This document shows, one piece after another, positions 1 through 9,085 of a stretch of DNA of 43,816 nt. Every line of letters begins with the position of its first letter. Position 1 is the stretch's first letter. The DNA lies in assembly GCA_023145955.1 (NCBI GenBank), contig JAGLDA010000051.1, positions 1 through 43,816 of the forward strand, in the 5' to 3' direction. The position numbers were made by a program, and so were the translations under genes. This stretch comes from Bacteroidales bacterium (GTDB lineage Bacteria; Bacteroidota; Bacteroidia; Bacteroidales; UBA1556). The notes below the pieces were generated by a model. It worked only from the letters and a program-made list of their open reading frames with translations, did no database searches and was not told where the DNA came from.

Positions 1-47
1 ATTTATTTATATCGTATTTTGATATCAAATTAGTATAACACCCTTTT

Positions 48-3000
48 CTAAAATCTCGACCAGAACTCTTCCTCAAATCTCTTTTCTAAATAGTCAGCCC
101 CGTAATTAAATCTTGATTTAGTGTGAACTCCGTTGGTTATTTTAAAACTATACTTAGTATTAGCCTTTAATTTTGGCAATTTTGTCACAAACTCTAGAAA
201 TACCTCATCAACTGATTTATAATCTTTAGATCCAAACCTTTTATTTAGTTCTGCCAATTGTTCAAAATTAGTTTTTTCAAGAGGAGAATCTATTTGCTTT
301 TCAAATTGTTGAATAACTCTTTGGGTGTTAGTAAAACTACCATCAGATTCTATTGCAAATGATGCAGGTAAAATTAAATTAGCAGCTTCTGCTGTTTCGG
401 TCATAAAATAATCCTGTACAACTAAAAACTCTTGATTTTTAAACCACTCTCCTACTTCTGCCTTATCTTTAGCTGTCCCAATAGGATCTTCACCAAAAAT
501 AAATAGATTCTTAAAATCCCCATCTTTAATAGCTGGAATAACTTTTTTCTTAGAAATAAACTCCTTATATACACTTCCTGTATGTAAACAAGGCATAGCT
601 CCCATATCAAAAATCCCGTGAGAGTTATTTTTCTCTTTCAGTGGTAAAACTCCACTTGCAGTCTTACCAAGTTTACCAGTAATCATTGCAAGATTATAAA
701 TTTCTATAGATGTTTCAGCATTAATATATTTTTCTGAGAAAACAATTATAGAGTTTTGTTCATTATTATAATCTTTAGCTACTTTAAGCATTTGCTCATA
801 GCTTACACCTGCTTTTTCAAGCAAAGTGTCAAGATTTGGTTTTAATATCTCTTGTTTGTACTCGTCAAAAGAAGTAGTTCTACTATCAATGAACATACGA
901 TTAAGGAGTCCTTTCTTTATAAAATAGAAATTTAATGCTTTAATAAAGTAGTAGTAATCTTTAACAATAAGCTCATCATCGGCCTTACGGCTCTGTCGTG
1001 GATTTACAGTTTCAGAAATTAGGAATATTTCAGTATTATTTACTGTACGAGCTTCATTAACTAAAAAACCAGTAAAATCATTATCATCTATTAAATCTGC
1101 ACCAATAATAAATACCTTACCTGCTTTATTAAGCTCATTAAAAGGAACATTTGCTACAGAATTATTAGAATACATTAAAGAACCTCTACCCAAATAACTA
1201 AAGCTAGCAACATAAGGAGTTTTTACGCCTTCTTTAGCTAGCTTTTGAATAAGGTAAATCTCTTCATTAGTCATTCTTGCACCAGCAAAGAACATATTTT
1301 CCTCTGCCTTGCTTGCTTTTATCTTATCTTCAATTATACTATAAGCTAAATCAAAAGTTATTGGATGAAACTTACCATCCTTCTTCAATAAAGGAGTAGT
1401 AATTCTTGTACTATCATTATAAATTTGATATCCAAATTTCGGTTTCCTACCAATAGAAGTTTGTGGATTAATAATACCTTTAGCGCCATCTACTCCCATC
1501 ACAAATTTATTTTTATGACTTAGTAGATTCATTGCTACACCTTCGCTACCGTAATTATCAATAGCGTATAAAGGCTCAGTGGCAATAGGTCCTGGTTTGA
1601 AAAGTAGGTTCTCTCGAATAGCACCTGTAGGGCAAGTATCTATACACAAACCACAAGTTTGACAATTACTTTCAGCAAGAGATTCGCCCATAGATGGTGC
1701 TACATATGAGGCAAAACCCCTATTTACAAGTCCCAATGCATTTGCTCCTACTACCTCATTACAAATACGAATACAACGCGAACAAAGTATGCATTTATTA
1801 TTATCAATTTCGATATATGGGTGACTAAAGTCGACATTATACTCATTATACTCTCCAGCATATTTAGTTTGCTCCACATTATATTCATCAGAATACTTCT
1901 GCAAGTCACAATCAAAATACTCACCACATCCACATTCCATGCATCTATTAGCCTCAGAAAGGCACTGCTCTTCTGTATATCCTAATTCTACTTCATCAAA
2001 ATTTATTCGTTTATCTTCCTTTAGAACAGCCATTTCTTCTCGCTGCTGATGTGGAAAAATTTCAATAAATTTGTTATTATTTTCTCCAATAAAGTTTGAT
2101 CGTTCACTAATAAAAGCTTTTTTCTTTGGCGTAACATCGTCGCCCATAATATATTGGTGGCACGATAATGAGGCTATCATAGCTTGAGCTATGGCTTCAA
2201 TAATAGTAGCTGCGCCAGTAACTCCATCTCCTGCAGCAAATATAGACTCAATTCCAGTTTGAAGAGTTTTTGGATTAGCATCAATATCACCCCATCTATT
2301 TGCTTCTAATTTTCCAATTTTGGTAACGGTATTTACACTGTCAATAAAGCTAGTATCGGTTTTTTGGCCAATGGCTGCAAAAATATAATCCACTTCTAAA
2401 TCGTATTCAGAACCTTCAATTGGTATAGGCCTACGACGACCCGAAGCATCGGCTTCTCCCAACTCCATTCTTATTAATGAAACTGACTTAAGAATTCCGT
2501 CCTCATTTTTATTTACTTCTATAGGGTTATTTAGGAATAAATATTCCACACCTTCAAGTTTAGACTCATGAATTTCAATTGGATTAGCAGGCATTTCTTT
2601 TTCGGTACGTCGATAAACTACTTTAACGTCAGTACTACCTAACCTTATGGCAGTTCTACAACAATCCATTGCGGTATTACCACCACCAACAACAATTACT
2701 TTCTTGCCTGTAAAATCTGGATTATTATCCGTCATTTCTAGGTTTTTAAGAAATACTATTCCAGGGAATACATTCTCTGCATTATCACCTTTTACTCCAA
2801 CTAAAGTACCCTTTTGCGAGCCTATTGTAAGAATAACGCTATCATATTTATTTTGTAATTCCTCATAATAAATATCAGTTCCTAACTGAGTATTGCAATA
2901 AATATTTGCACCTAATTCAGTTACAGAATCTATTTCTTTTTGAAGCAATGCATTTGGTAACCTGTACTCTGGAATTCCATAGCGTAACCAACCTCCAGCT

Positions 3001-3692
3001 TCAGGAGCAGCCTCATAAATATCGCATTTATGCCCTTTTTGTTGCAAAAAGTATGCTGCAGAAAGACCTCCAGGGCCTGCCCCAATTATAGCTACCTTCT
3101 TCCCTGTGCTAGAAGCAATTTCTGGAATATACCTATCATCACCAGCAGCAAGGTCAAAATCGGAAGCATAACGCTTCATATAATCAATACCAACAGCGGC
3201 ATTTTCATCCATAGAATTGCGGTTGCAAGCAAGCTCACATGGCCGTACACATACTCTACCACAAATTGCTGGAAGAGGATTAACTTCTTTAATTAAAGCA
3301 ACAGCCTCCTTATATAACTTCTTTTCAATAAGCGAGATATACCCTTGTACATCAACCCCCGCAGGGCAACTTTCGGTACATGGCGCTACACAATCAGCAT
3401 AATGATTGCTCATGATTAAATCCAAAGCTGATTTCCGTGATTTATGTACCTTTTCATTATCAGTTTGAATAACCATTCCATCAACAACATTTGTGGCACA
3501 TGATGGCTGTAGTCCACGCATATTTTCTATCTCCACAACACATACATAGCAAGATGAATATGGCTCTATACGAGGATCATTGCATAAAGTAGGTATCTCA
3601 ATTCCATTATTGCGGGCAACATTAAGTATAGACTCGCCTTCTGTAGCAGTTATATGTTCTCCGTTTAATATTATATTTACTTTGTTGTCCAT
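48..3692 (-). CDS. Stn/Nfn-like fused flavoprotein with NuoG-like C-terminus
   Basis: This 1214-residue fusion probably carries the NADP(H) and ferredoxin side of a cytoplasmic electron-bifurcating transhydrogenase. Domains seen in order: NuoG-type [2Fe-2S] ferredoxin (C37, C48, C51, C65); GltD/NfnB-type N-terminal FeS region (C101, C105, C109, C144, C148, C152, C156); two Rossmann folds for FAD and NAD(P) (GAGPGG near 204, VGGGNT near 335); an extra cysteine group (C584, C587, C589, C595); a 2x[4Fe-4S] ferredoxin (C634/637/640/644 and C677/680/683/687); then about 500 residues resembling a molybdopterin oxidoreductase or NuoG. In that last domain the N-terminal CxxCxxxC cluster and the active-site Cys/Sec motif of formate dehydrogenases are absent, so formate oxidation is unlikely. 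It is last of three genes, 26 nt after the NuoF-like gene. The family resemblance is to StnA of Sporomusa-type Nfn; the physiological direction is inferred. Confidence 0.8.
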   Translation of the reverse strand: MDNKVNIILNGEHITATEGESILNVARNNGIEIPTLCNDPRIEPYSSCYVCVVEIENMRGLQPSCATNVVDGMVIQTDNEKVHKSRKSALDLIMSNHYADCVAPCTESCPAGVDVQGYISLIEKKLYKEAVALIKEVNPLPAICGRVCVRPCELACNRNSMDENAAVGIDYMKRYASDFDLAAGDDRYIPEIASSTGKKVAIIGAGPGGLSAAYFLQQKGHKCDIYEAAPEAGGWLRYGIPEYRLPNALLQKEIDSVTELGANIYCNTQLGTDIYYEELQNKYDSVILTIGSQKGTLVGVKGDNAENVFPGIVFLKNLEMTDNNPDFTGKKVIVVGGGNTAMDCCRTAIRLGSTDVKVVYRRTEKEMPANPIEIHESKLEGVEYLFLNNPIEVNKNEDGILKSVSLIRMELGEADASGRRRPIPIEGSEYDLEVDYIFAAIGQKTDTSFIDSVNTVTKIGKLEANRWGDIDANPKTLQTGIESIFAAGDGVTGAATIIEAIAQAMIASLSCHQYIMGDDVTPKKKAFISERSNFIGENNNKFIEIFPHQQREEMAVLKEDKRINFDEVELGYTEEQCLSEANRCMECGCGEYFDCDLQKYSDEYNVEQTKYAGEYNEYNVDFSHPYIEIDNNKCILCSRCIRICNEVVGANALGLVNRGFASYVAPSMGESLAESNCQTCGLCIDTCPTGAIRENLLFKPGPIATEPLYAIDNYGSEGVAMNLLSHKNKFVMGVDGAKGIINPQTSIGRKPKFGYQIYNDSTRITTPLLKKDGKFHPITFDLAYSIIEDKIKASKAEENMFFAGARMTNEEIYLIQKLAKEGVKTPYVASFSYLGRGSLMYSNNSVANVPFNELNKAGKVFIIGADLIDDNDFTGFLVNEARTVNNTEIFLISETVNPRQSRKADDELIVKDYYYFIKALNFYFIKKGLLNRMFIDSRTTSFDEYKQEILKPNLDTLLEKAGVSYEQMLKVAKDYNNEQNSIIVFSEKYINAETSIEIYNLAMITGKLGKTASGVLPLKEKNNSHGIFDMGAMPCLHTGSVYKEFISKKKVIPAIKDGDFKNLFIFGEDPIGTAKDKAEVGEWFKNQEFLVVQDYFMTETAEAANLILPASFAIESDGSFTNTQRVIQQFEKQIDSPLEKTNFEQLAELNKRFGSKDYKSVDEVFLEFVTKLPKLKANTKYSFKITNGVHTKSRFNYGADYLEKRFEEEFWSRF

Positions 3693-3718
3693 TTTTTTTG
3701 TTTTAAAAGCTGCTTGGC

Positions 3719-5494
3719 TTAATAAATTCTAATTGCATCAAAATTACATCTGCTATAACATTCTCCACACTGTATACATCCTTCTTGCTCAATAAAATGA
3801 ATTTCTTTTTTTGAACCCGTAATTGTATCAGTAGGACATTTGATTGCACATATAGTACAGCCAGTACACATATCAGGAATAATTTCGTATGTAAGAAGAG
3901 CTTTGCAGTTTTTAGCTGGGCATTTATGGTCATGTATATGCGCTTCGTACTCATGACGGAAATATTTAAGAGTTGTTAGCACAGGGTTTGGAGCAGTTTG
4001 GCCAAGGCCACAAAGTGATCCATCCTTTATTTGCTCAGATAATTCTTCCAATTGTTCAATATCACCTTCTTTACCCTTTCCTTCGGTAATTCTAGTAAGT
4101 ATTTCCAACATTCTTTTTGTTCCAATTCTGCAGAAAGTACATTTTCCACAACTTTCATCCTGGGTAAATGCCAAAAAGAACCTCGCCATATCTACCATAC
4201 AGGTACTTTCGTCCATAACTACCATACCACCAGATCCCATAATAGCTCCTGTAGAATTTACAGAATCATAATCTATGGGTATATCAAGAAGGTGCTCAGG
4301 AATACAACCTCCTGATGGCCCTCCTAGTTGTACTGCTTTAAACTTTTTATCATCTTGAATTCCACCTCCTAGACCAAAAATTACTTCACGAATTGTTACG
4401 CCCATAGGCACTTCCACAAGGCCACCGTGTTTTATTTTGCCTGTAAGTGCAAAAACCTTTGTTCCTTTGCTTTTCTCTGTACCATACTTATTATATGAGT
4501 CAGCACCATTCAAAATTATATATGGAATATTAGCGAAGGTTTCTACATTATTAATATTTGTAGGTTTTTTCCATAAACCACTTTCTGCAGGAAAAGGTGG
4601 GCGCTTTCGTGGCATTCCACGAAGTCCTTCCACAGAAGCAATTAAAGCTGTTTCTTCACCACAAACAAAAGCTCCAGCACCCTCTTTAACATAAATATCT
4701 AGATTAAAACCTTTAATTCCTAATATATTATTTCCCAAATAACCACGTTCATTTGCTTGAGCAATAGCTATATTTAATCGTTTAATTGCCAATGGATACT
4801 CAGCTCTACAATAAATAACCCCCTCGGAAGCACCAATGGCGTAAGCGCCAATTATCATTCCCTCAATTATTGCATGTGGGTCGCCTTCAAGTAATGACCT
4901 ATCCATAAATGCACCAGGGTCGCCCTCGTCGGCATTACAAATAATATATTTCATTTTGCATCGGTTATTTCTTGCAAAACGCCATTTCATTCCTGTTGGG
5001 AAACCTCCACCACCTCTACCACGAATACCACTATCTATAATTGTTTGAATAATAGTTTCGCAAAGAATAGGTTTATTAGCAATCATTTTTAAGGCTTTGT
5101 ATGCCTTATGCTCTTCTGCTTCTTCTATACATTCAGGATCAATATAACCACAATTACGAAGTGCAATTTTTACTTGTCCATCAAAATAAGCTTTCTCACT
5201 TCCTTCAAACATATCAGAATCTACAATAAGATCTTTTATTGGTTCATGATTTTCAATATGTTTATCTATTAAATCTATAACTCTATCTTCTGTAATATCA
5301 CCATAAAGAAATCGACCATTAGTATCAATAATTTCTACCAATGGCTCTTTATAACACATTCCTATGCATGAGGTTTTCTTTAGCTCTACATCAAGACCAT
5401 CAGCTATAATAATATCATTTATCTTGTCGTAAACCTTTGATGCTCCAGCAGCGATACCGCAACTGCCCATGCCAACTATAATTTGCTTTTTCAT
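3719..5494 (-). CDS. NuoF/HydB/StnB-like NADH-binding flavoprotein subunit
   Basis: This is a NADH:acceptor subunit carrying FMN, of the kind found in complex I and in bifurcating hydrogenases and transhydrogenases. Visible parts are: an N-terminal thioredoxin-like [2Fe-2S] region with C12, C43 and C47 (only three cysteines, as in the GTCGIAAGA-type members); the glycine-rich FMN/NADH site RGRGGGGFPTGMKW at 158-171; NADEGDPGAFMDR at 187-199; an SLBB-like region; the NuoF [4Fe-4S] site C449, C452, C455, C495; a His/Cys group H521, H523, C525, C530 where related proteins bind zinc; and a C-terminal 2x[4Fe-4S] ferredoxin (C543/546/549/553, C573/576/579/583). The 591-residue length matches HydB/HndC-type subunits rather than the shorter NuoF of complex I. 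It starts 7 nt after the NuoE-like gene, and no membrane complex I genes are nearby. Confidence 0.9.
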   Translation of the reverse strand: MKKQIIVGMGSCGIAAGASKVYDKINDIIIADGLDVELKKTSCIGMCYKEPLVEIIDTNGRFLYGDITEDRVIDLIDKHIENHEPIKDLIVDSDMFEGSEKAYFDGQVKIALRNCGYIDPECIEEAEEHKAYKALKMIANKPILCETIIQTIIDSGIRGRGGGGFPTGMKWRFARNNRCKMKYIICNADEGDPGAFMDRSLLEGDPHAIIEGMIIGAYAIGASEGVIYCRAEYPLAIKRLNIAIAQANERGYLGNNILGIKGFNLDIYVKEGAGAFVCGEETALIASVEGLRGMPRKRPPFPAESGLWKKPTNINNVETFANIPYIILNGADSYNKYGTEKSKGTKVFALTGKIKHGGLVEVPMGVTIREVIFGLGGGIQDDKKFKAVQLGGPSGGCIPEHLLDIPIDYDSVNSTGAIMGSGGMVVMDESTCMVDMARFFLAFTQDESCGKCTFCRIGTKRMLEILTRITEGKGKEGDIEQLEELSEQIKDGSLCGLGQTAPNPVLTTLKYFRHEYEAHIHDHKCPAKNCKALLTYEIIPDMCTGCTICAIKCPTDTITGSKKEIHFIEQEGCIQCGECYSRCNFDAIRIY

Positions 5495-5501
5495 AATATG
5501 T

Positions 5502-6047
5502 TTACTCTTTATTAGTAGCCTTAGATTCCTGAATTTTTATATTCTTAATAACCTTTACCGAAGATTTATTGGTAAGTTTTCCATAGGTTTCCTCACCAAT
5601 CATCATTACTGGTGCTAATGAGCAACATCCTAAACATGCAACCGATTCAAGGGTAAACATATTATCTTCTGTAGTTTCTCCATCATTTATTTTTAGGGAA
5701 TCCATCAAAGCATCAGTTATTTTAGAAGCATCTTGCACATGACATGCTGTACCGTGGCAAACTTTGATAATATGCTTACCAACAGGATTTAACCTGAATT
5801 GACTGTAAAATGTAGCTACACCATACATGGCAGAAAGTTCTAAACCAACTTCTTTGTTTAGCTTAAAAAAAGCATCTCGTGGAATATATCCATAGATTGA
5901 TTGTACACCTTGAAGAAGTGGAATTAAATTTCCATGTTTATTTTTGTATTTCTTTATTAGTAGATCAATTAATGATAAATCCTCTACTAATTTAGAGCTT
6001 TCTTCTTCAGTTTCTCTTATTTGATTCTGTATTCTATTTATTCGCAT
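5502..6047 (-). CDS. NuoE/HydC/StnC-like [2Fe-2S] thioredoxin-fold subunit
   Basis: This small subunit passes electrons to or from the NuoF-like flavoprotein encoded next. The thioredoxin-like [2Fe-2S] domain shows the family cysteines C97-x4-C102 (VCHGTAC) and C138-x3-C142 (CLGCC), preceded by the helical region with the family motif GNLIPLLQ near residue 40. I chose the ATG at 6047, giving 181 residues. An in-frame TTG at 6077 would add ten residues, but it runs through an inverted repeat just upstream of the ATG and adds no family-like sequence. It is the first gene of the three-gene minus-strand operon (NuoE-, NuoF- and Stn/Nfn-like). Complex I is unlikely because only the soluble NADH-module-like subunits are present. 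Confidence 0.88.
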   Translation of the reverse strand: MRINRIQNQIRETEEESSKLVEDLSLIDLLIKKYKNKHGNLIPLLQGVQSIYGYIPRDAFFKLNKEVGLELSAMYGVATFYSQFRLNPVGKHIIKVCHGTACHVQDASKITDALMDSLKINDGETTEDNMFTLESVACLGCCSLAPVMMIGEETYGKLTNKSSVKVIKNIKIQESKATNKE

Positions 6048-6050
6048 AGT

Positions 6051-6107
6051 TATTGTATTAACAATACGAAAATACAAATAAGAACAATATGATTTATAAA
6101 TATTGTT
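6051..6107 (-). promoter_or_regulatory. Two inverted repeats upstream of the transhydrogenase operon
   Basis: Just upstream of the ATG at 6047 lie TATTGT-ATTA-ACAATA (6051-6066) and AACAATAT-N9-ATATTGTT (6083-6107). Both are built from the same TATTGT/ACAATA half-site. On the minus strand TATTTTCG lies between them, one base off the TAnnTTTG -7 element. This would fit an operator for a dimeric regulator of the operon, but no regulator can be named from sequence alone. Confidence 0.35.
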
Positions 6108-6117
6108 ATAAATAAAA

Positions 6118-6151
6118 CAGCGCTCTTATATAACTGTATATAAGAGCGCTG
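6118..6151 (-). terminator. Strong hairpin terminator after the signalling operon
   Basis: A perfect 15-bp stem, CAGCGCTCTTATATA (6118-6132) with TATATAAGAGCGCTG (6137-6151), closes on the loop ACTG. On the minus strand it is followed by TTTTATTTAT, so it works best as an intrinsic terminator for minus-strand transcripts. It lies about 165 nt beyond the end of the methyltransferase gene at 6316. It therefore separates the signalling operon from the transhydrogenase operon downstream. Confidence 0.75.
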
Positions 6152-6315
6152 CACTTAATTTAATTTTTATTTATGGAAATTATAGAGTCTTATTTAGAAA
6201 TTAATTATAATTATACCCATATATAAAATGAATTATTTATGGTTCTTAAAGTAAATAAACTCTTTGAAAATATCTGCAATTATAATTACAACTTTATAAA
6301 TACACTTAAAAGAAA

Positions 6316-7200
6316 TTATTTAGTAATTCTTAAAAAAAGATTAATACCTAGCGGTTCTTTAAATACATCAATTTTATTCTTATCAATTCCTGCTTGTATG
6401 GCATATTTCTTTAGCTCATCTTCAGAGCGATGGTGTAAAAACCAATCGCCAAGAATTTCCATTATTTTTTTTGATGGGTTTTTAATATCAAAGTTGCCTA
6501 TTATCATTTCTCCACCCTCATTCAGATACTCATAATATTTTTTTAATAAATACACAAAATGTTTTTCTTTAAAATAATCAAACAACCCAGCACTCCATAT
6601 CATATCGTATTTTTTGTCTGGAGCAAATCTTATAACATTTTTATGGTGAAATGTCATAGAATTTAGATACTTAGCATTTTTTACTTTTGCAAAAGATATT
6701 GCACGTTTATCTAAATCAAGCATATCAAATTGTAAAGTGCTATCATTATTCTTTTCGAAAAACTCAAAGGTTTCTGAAACAGGGCCACTACCAAGAATTA
6801 GAACATTTTTAGCATCTCCATTAGCCTTATTATTTAATTTCTCAAACATTTCTATAGCCATAGTTTTCCTATTAACTACAGCAATTGCAGCAGGAAACTC
6901 ATGAAAATACTTATCCCATTTTATATATTGTTTGTCAGGATTGCAATAGCGCTGATATATTTTCTCTATAATAAAGAAGTCTCCATTATAACCAAAAGGT
7001 TTTGTATAAGAAAATCCAATAATTGTATTTGGATTCAGAATTGGTTTCATGTATTTCCTGAAGCTTAAAACCTCACTATCTGTAAGATTATCTACAAGAT
7101 CAAATATTTGTTGATACTCATATTCATCAGGACCATTTTTTGCAAACAAATCAGATATGTAATTCTCTGCAGTGGTAATTCCTTTTTCTGTATTTTCCAT
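6316..7200 (-). CDS. SAM methyltransferase, PhcB / 3-hydroxy fatty acid methyl ester type
   Basis: The 294-residue protein has a class I SAM-dependent methyltransferase fold. Motif I is VLILGSGPVSE (133-143), an acidic adenosine-binding residue lies in LDLDKRA (161-167), and GLFDYF (205-210) is followed by NEGGEMIIGNF (227-237) and GDWFLHHRSEDEL (251-263). That GLFDYF...GG..LIGNF...GDW.L..R...EL pattern is what I recall from proteins annotated as extracellular factor 3-hydroxypalmitate methyl ester biosynthesis enzymes (PhcB family). The first 125 residues are a family-specific helical region with no recognised motif. It is the last gene of a five-gene operon, 21 nt after the LytTR regulator. 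The operon context of histidine kinase plus receivers supports a signal-synthesis role; the actual substrate is inferred and untested. Confidence 0.7.
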   Translation of the reverse strand: MENTEKGITTAENYISDLFAKNGPDEYEYQQIFDLVDNLTDSEVLSFRKYMKPILNPNTIIGFSYTKPFGYNGDFFIIEKIYQRYCNPDKQYIKWDKYFHEFPAAIAVVNRKTMAIEMFEKLNNKANGDAKNVLILGSGPVSETFEFFEKNNDSTLQFDMLDLDKRAISFAKVKNAKYLNSMTFHHKNVIRFAPDKKYDMIWSAGLFDYFKEKHFVYLLKKYYEYLNEGGEMIIGNFDIKNPSKKIMEILGDWFLHHRSEDELKKYAIQAGIDKNKIDVFKEPLGINLFLRITK

Positions 7201-7221
7201 AATATAGAACTAATAATTGTA

Positions 7222-8004
7222 TTAATCTTCGTCAACTATTTCACTTAGCTCACCAACTATGTCATCCAATAAATGTTTATAGTCTTCATCAACGGTAATA
7301 ACACTCATTTTATCAGAGATAATAATTTCAGGATATTTTACAACAAAAACCTTAGACTTATTAATTACAAATTGCTTACTTACTTTAATGAAATTACTAT
7401 TAGGAAATAAAGCGACAACTTCTGCAAGGCTTTTGTTCACAACAATCTCATCTTCAATAAGGTGTATAATACTTGTATTAGCTGCTGCCTCAATATAATA
7501 AACTTGATCAATATTAATTTTTTCTAAGCCCTTAGTACTTTGAATAATTAATTGCTCTTTATCATGATCTTTTATATCCAAAAATGAATTAAACATTTCG
7601 CTTTCAAGTTTATTCTTCATATCACTTTTAAACTTAAATAATGATATTTCAATGCTCGTTTCCAATTCTTTATCGGTGAAAGGTTTAATGATATAGCCAT
7701 AAGGTAGAGCTCCTTTTGCAGAATCAATTGTAGACATATCTGAATTAGCTGTAAGAAATATTATTGGAACATTATGATGCTTAGATATCTCCTTAGCAGC
7801 ATATATTCCACTCTCTTCTCCTTTAAGATTTATATCCATGAGTATTAAGTCTGGAAGAGATTTTTCCACTTCAGCAATTGCATCTTTTGCAGTATCTACT
7901 GAGTTTTGTACTATATAACCTGTACTTTCTAAGCTTTCTTCTATATCTGCAGCTACAAGTAATTCGTCTTCTACTATTAATATTTTATATCCTTTATCAC
8001 TCAT
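7222..8004 (-). CDS. Response regulator, receiver plus LytTR DNA-binding domain
   Basis: A receiver domain fills residues 6-120 (acidic pair near D13, phosphoacceptor D57 in LILMD, T85, K107). It is followed by a linker and a C-terminal LytTR domain from about 145 to 250, recognised from VYYIEAAANTSIIHL and FIKVSKQFVINKSKV. LytTR regulators bind DNA as dimers at paired direct repeats. It is the only protein of the operon with a DNA-binding domain, so it is the probable transcriptional output of the phosphorelay. It lies 4 nt downstream of the receiver-kinase gene and 21 nt upstream of the methyltransferase. The target genes are unknown. Confidence 0.9.
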   Translation of the reverse strand: MSDKGYKILIVEDELLVAADIEESLESTGYIVQNSVDTAKDAIAEVEKSLPDLILMDINLKGEESGIYAAKEISKHHNVPIIFLTANSDMSTIDSAKGALPYGYIIKPFTDKELETSIEISLFKFKSDMKNKLESEMFNSFLDIKDHDKEQLIIQSTKGLEKINIDQVYYIEAAANTSIIHLIEDEIVVNKSLAEVVALFPNSNFIKVSKQFVINKSKVFVVKYPEIIISDKMSVITVDEDYKHLLDDIVGELSEIVDED

Positions 8005-8008
8005 AATA

Positions 8009-9085
8009 TTATATATTTATTTTTAGTTTTATGCTAAATTTTGTTCCATTAGAAAAGTCACTAATTAACTCTCCATCAATTTGCTGTGCAAGTTTATGTA
8101 TTATTTTCATTCCTAAAGATTTGGTTTTCTTTATATCAAAGTCACTACTGATACCAATTCCATTATCTTCAACAATTAAATCGTAATTATTATTCCCAAT
8201 ATTTTTAAACGTAATAGTTATTAATCCTTCACTTTTTCCATTAAATGCATATTTTAATGAGTTAGAAACAAGCTCATTAATAATAAGGCCACAAGGAATT
8301 GCTATATCCATTGGCAAGTTTGCACTTTCAACATTATAATTATATTTTACTCTAAATTGGTTGCTATTATAGGTTCTAGCGATATTACCTACCAAACTTT
8401 TAATATAGTTATCGAACTTAACATCCTCAAGCCCTTCGTTACTATATAAGTTTTCGTGAATAAGAGCCATTGAATGAATTCTGTTTTGGCTTTCTTGCAA
8501 TACAACTTTTAATTTTTCATCTTTTATTCCCCTACTCTGCATCCTCAATATACTAGAAATTATCTGCATATTGTTTTTTACTCTATGGTGCACTTCTCTA
8601 AGTAAAACATCTTTCTCTGCCAATGACTTTTTAAGGCTCTCTTCCGCTAATTTTCTTTTTTCTTCCTTTCTTTCTAGCTCCCACTTCATCATTGTAATAC
8701 CTGCAAACTCATCAATCAATGATAATAATTTCTTTGCTTCTACAGGCTTCATTAAATAACCATCAACTCCCAAATTTATTGACTCAATAAAGTTTTCCTT
8801 AACGCTATATGCAGACATTACTATAATTTTAGCATTAGGATATTTAGCTTTTATTTCTCTCACCATCACAATGCCATCCATTACTGGCATATTAATATCC
8901 GTTATTACAAGATCAGGCTTGTGAGTATTATATAGTTCAAGTCCTTGCTTGCCATCATTTGCTATATAGAAGTGGGCAACATGTTTTTCTAGAAGCCGTT
9001 GGTATAGTTTTCTGATAATCTCATTATCATCAACAAAAAGTACAGATAGGTCATGTCTGTTAGCTGGTGTTATTTCTTTTCTCAT
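8009..9085 (-). CDS. Receiver-HisKA_2 hybrid histidine kinase (PhcR-like layout)
   Basis: An N-terminal receiver (D20, phosphoacceptor D63 in ITD, K113) is joined through a charged coiled coil (about 132-160) to a HisKA_2-type dimerisation domain with EVHHRVKNN (phosphoacceptor H166 or H167). A HATPase follows, with N-box INELVSNSLKYAF and G1 box VEDNGIGIS. It has no membrane segment or sensor domain, so its input is phosphorylation of its own receiver. This reversed layout (receiver first, kinase last) resembles PhcR of Ralstonia. Its ATG overlaps the stop of the single-receiver gene by 4 nt, which suggests translational coupling. Confidence 0.88.
   Translation of the reverse strand: MRKEITPANRHDLSVLFVDDNEIIRKLYQRLLEKHVAHFYIANDGKQGLELYNTHKPDLVITDINMPVMDGIVMVREIKAKYPNAKIIVMSAYSVKENFIESINLGVDGYLMKPVEAKKLLSLIDEFAGITMMKWELERKEEKRKLAEESLKKSLAEKDVLLREVHHRVKNNMQIISSILRMQSRGIKDEKLKVVLQESQNRIHSMALIHENLYSNEGLEDVKFDNYIKSLVGNIARTYNSNQFRVKYNYNVESANLPMDIAIPCGLIINELVSNSLKYAFNGKSEGLITITFKNIGNNNYDLIVEDNGIGISSDFDIKKTKSLGMKIIHKLAQQIDGELISDFSNGTKFSIKLKINI

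Noticed and set aside
1751..3402. Short reading frames inside the large flavoprotein gene on both strands
   Set aside because: They are shadows of the long gene with no family features or start context.
48..3692. Annotation as formate dehydrogenase alpha subunit
   Set aside because: The molybdopterin-type domain lacks the N-terminal CxxCxxxC cluster and the active-site Cys/Sec motif; the NfnB/GltD module and the NuoE/NuoF partners fit a transhydrogenase better.
5502..6077. Longer NuoE-like start at TTG 6077
   Set aside because: The extra ten residues cross an inverted repeat and show no family similarity; ATG 6047 is preferred.
6051..6107. Rex operator
   Set aside because: The half-sites TATTGT/ACAATA resemble but do not match the TTGT-N8-ACAA type palindrome closely enough, so I kept it only as an unspecified inverted repeat.
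6316..7200. PhcB-like methyltransferase as an rRNA or tRNA methyltransferase
   Set aside because: The motif order and GLFDYF...GDWFLHHR pattern, together with the sensor operon, fit the ester-synthesis family better, although not proven.
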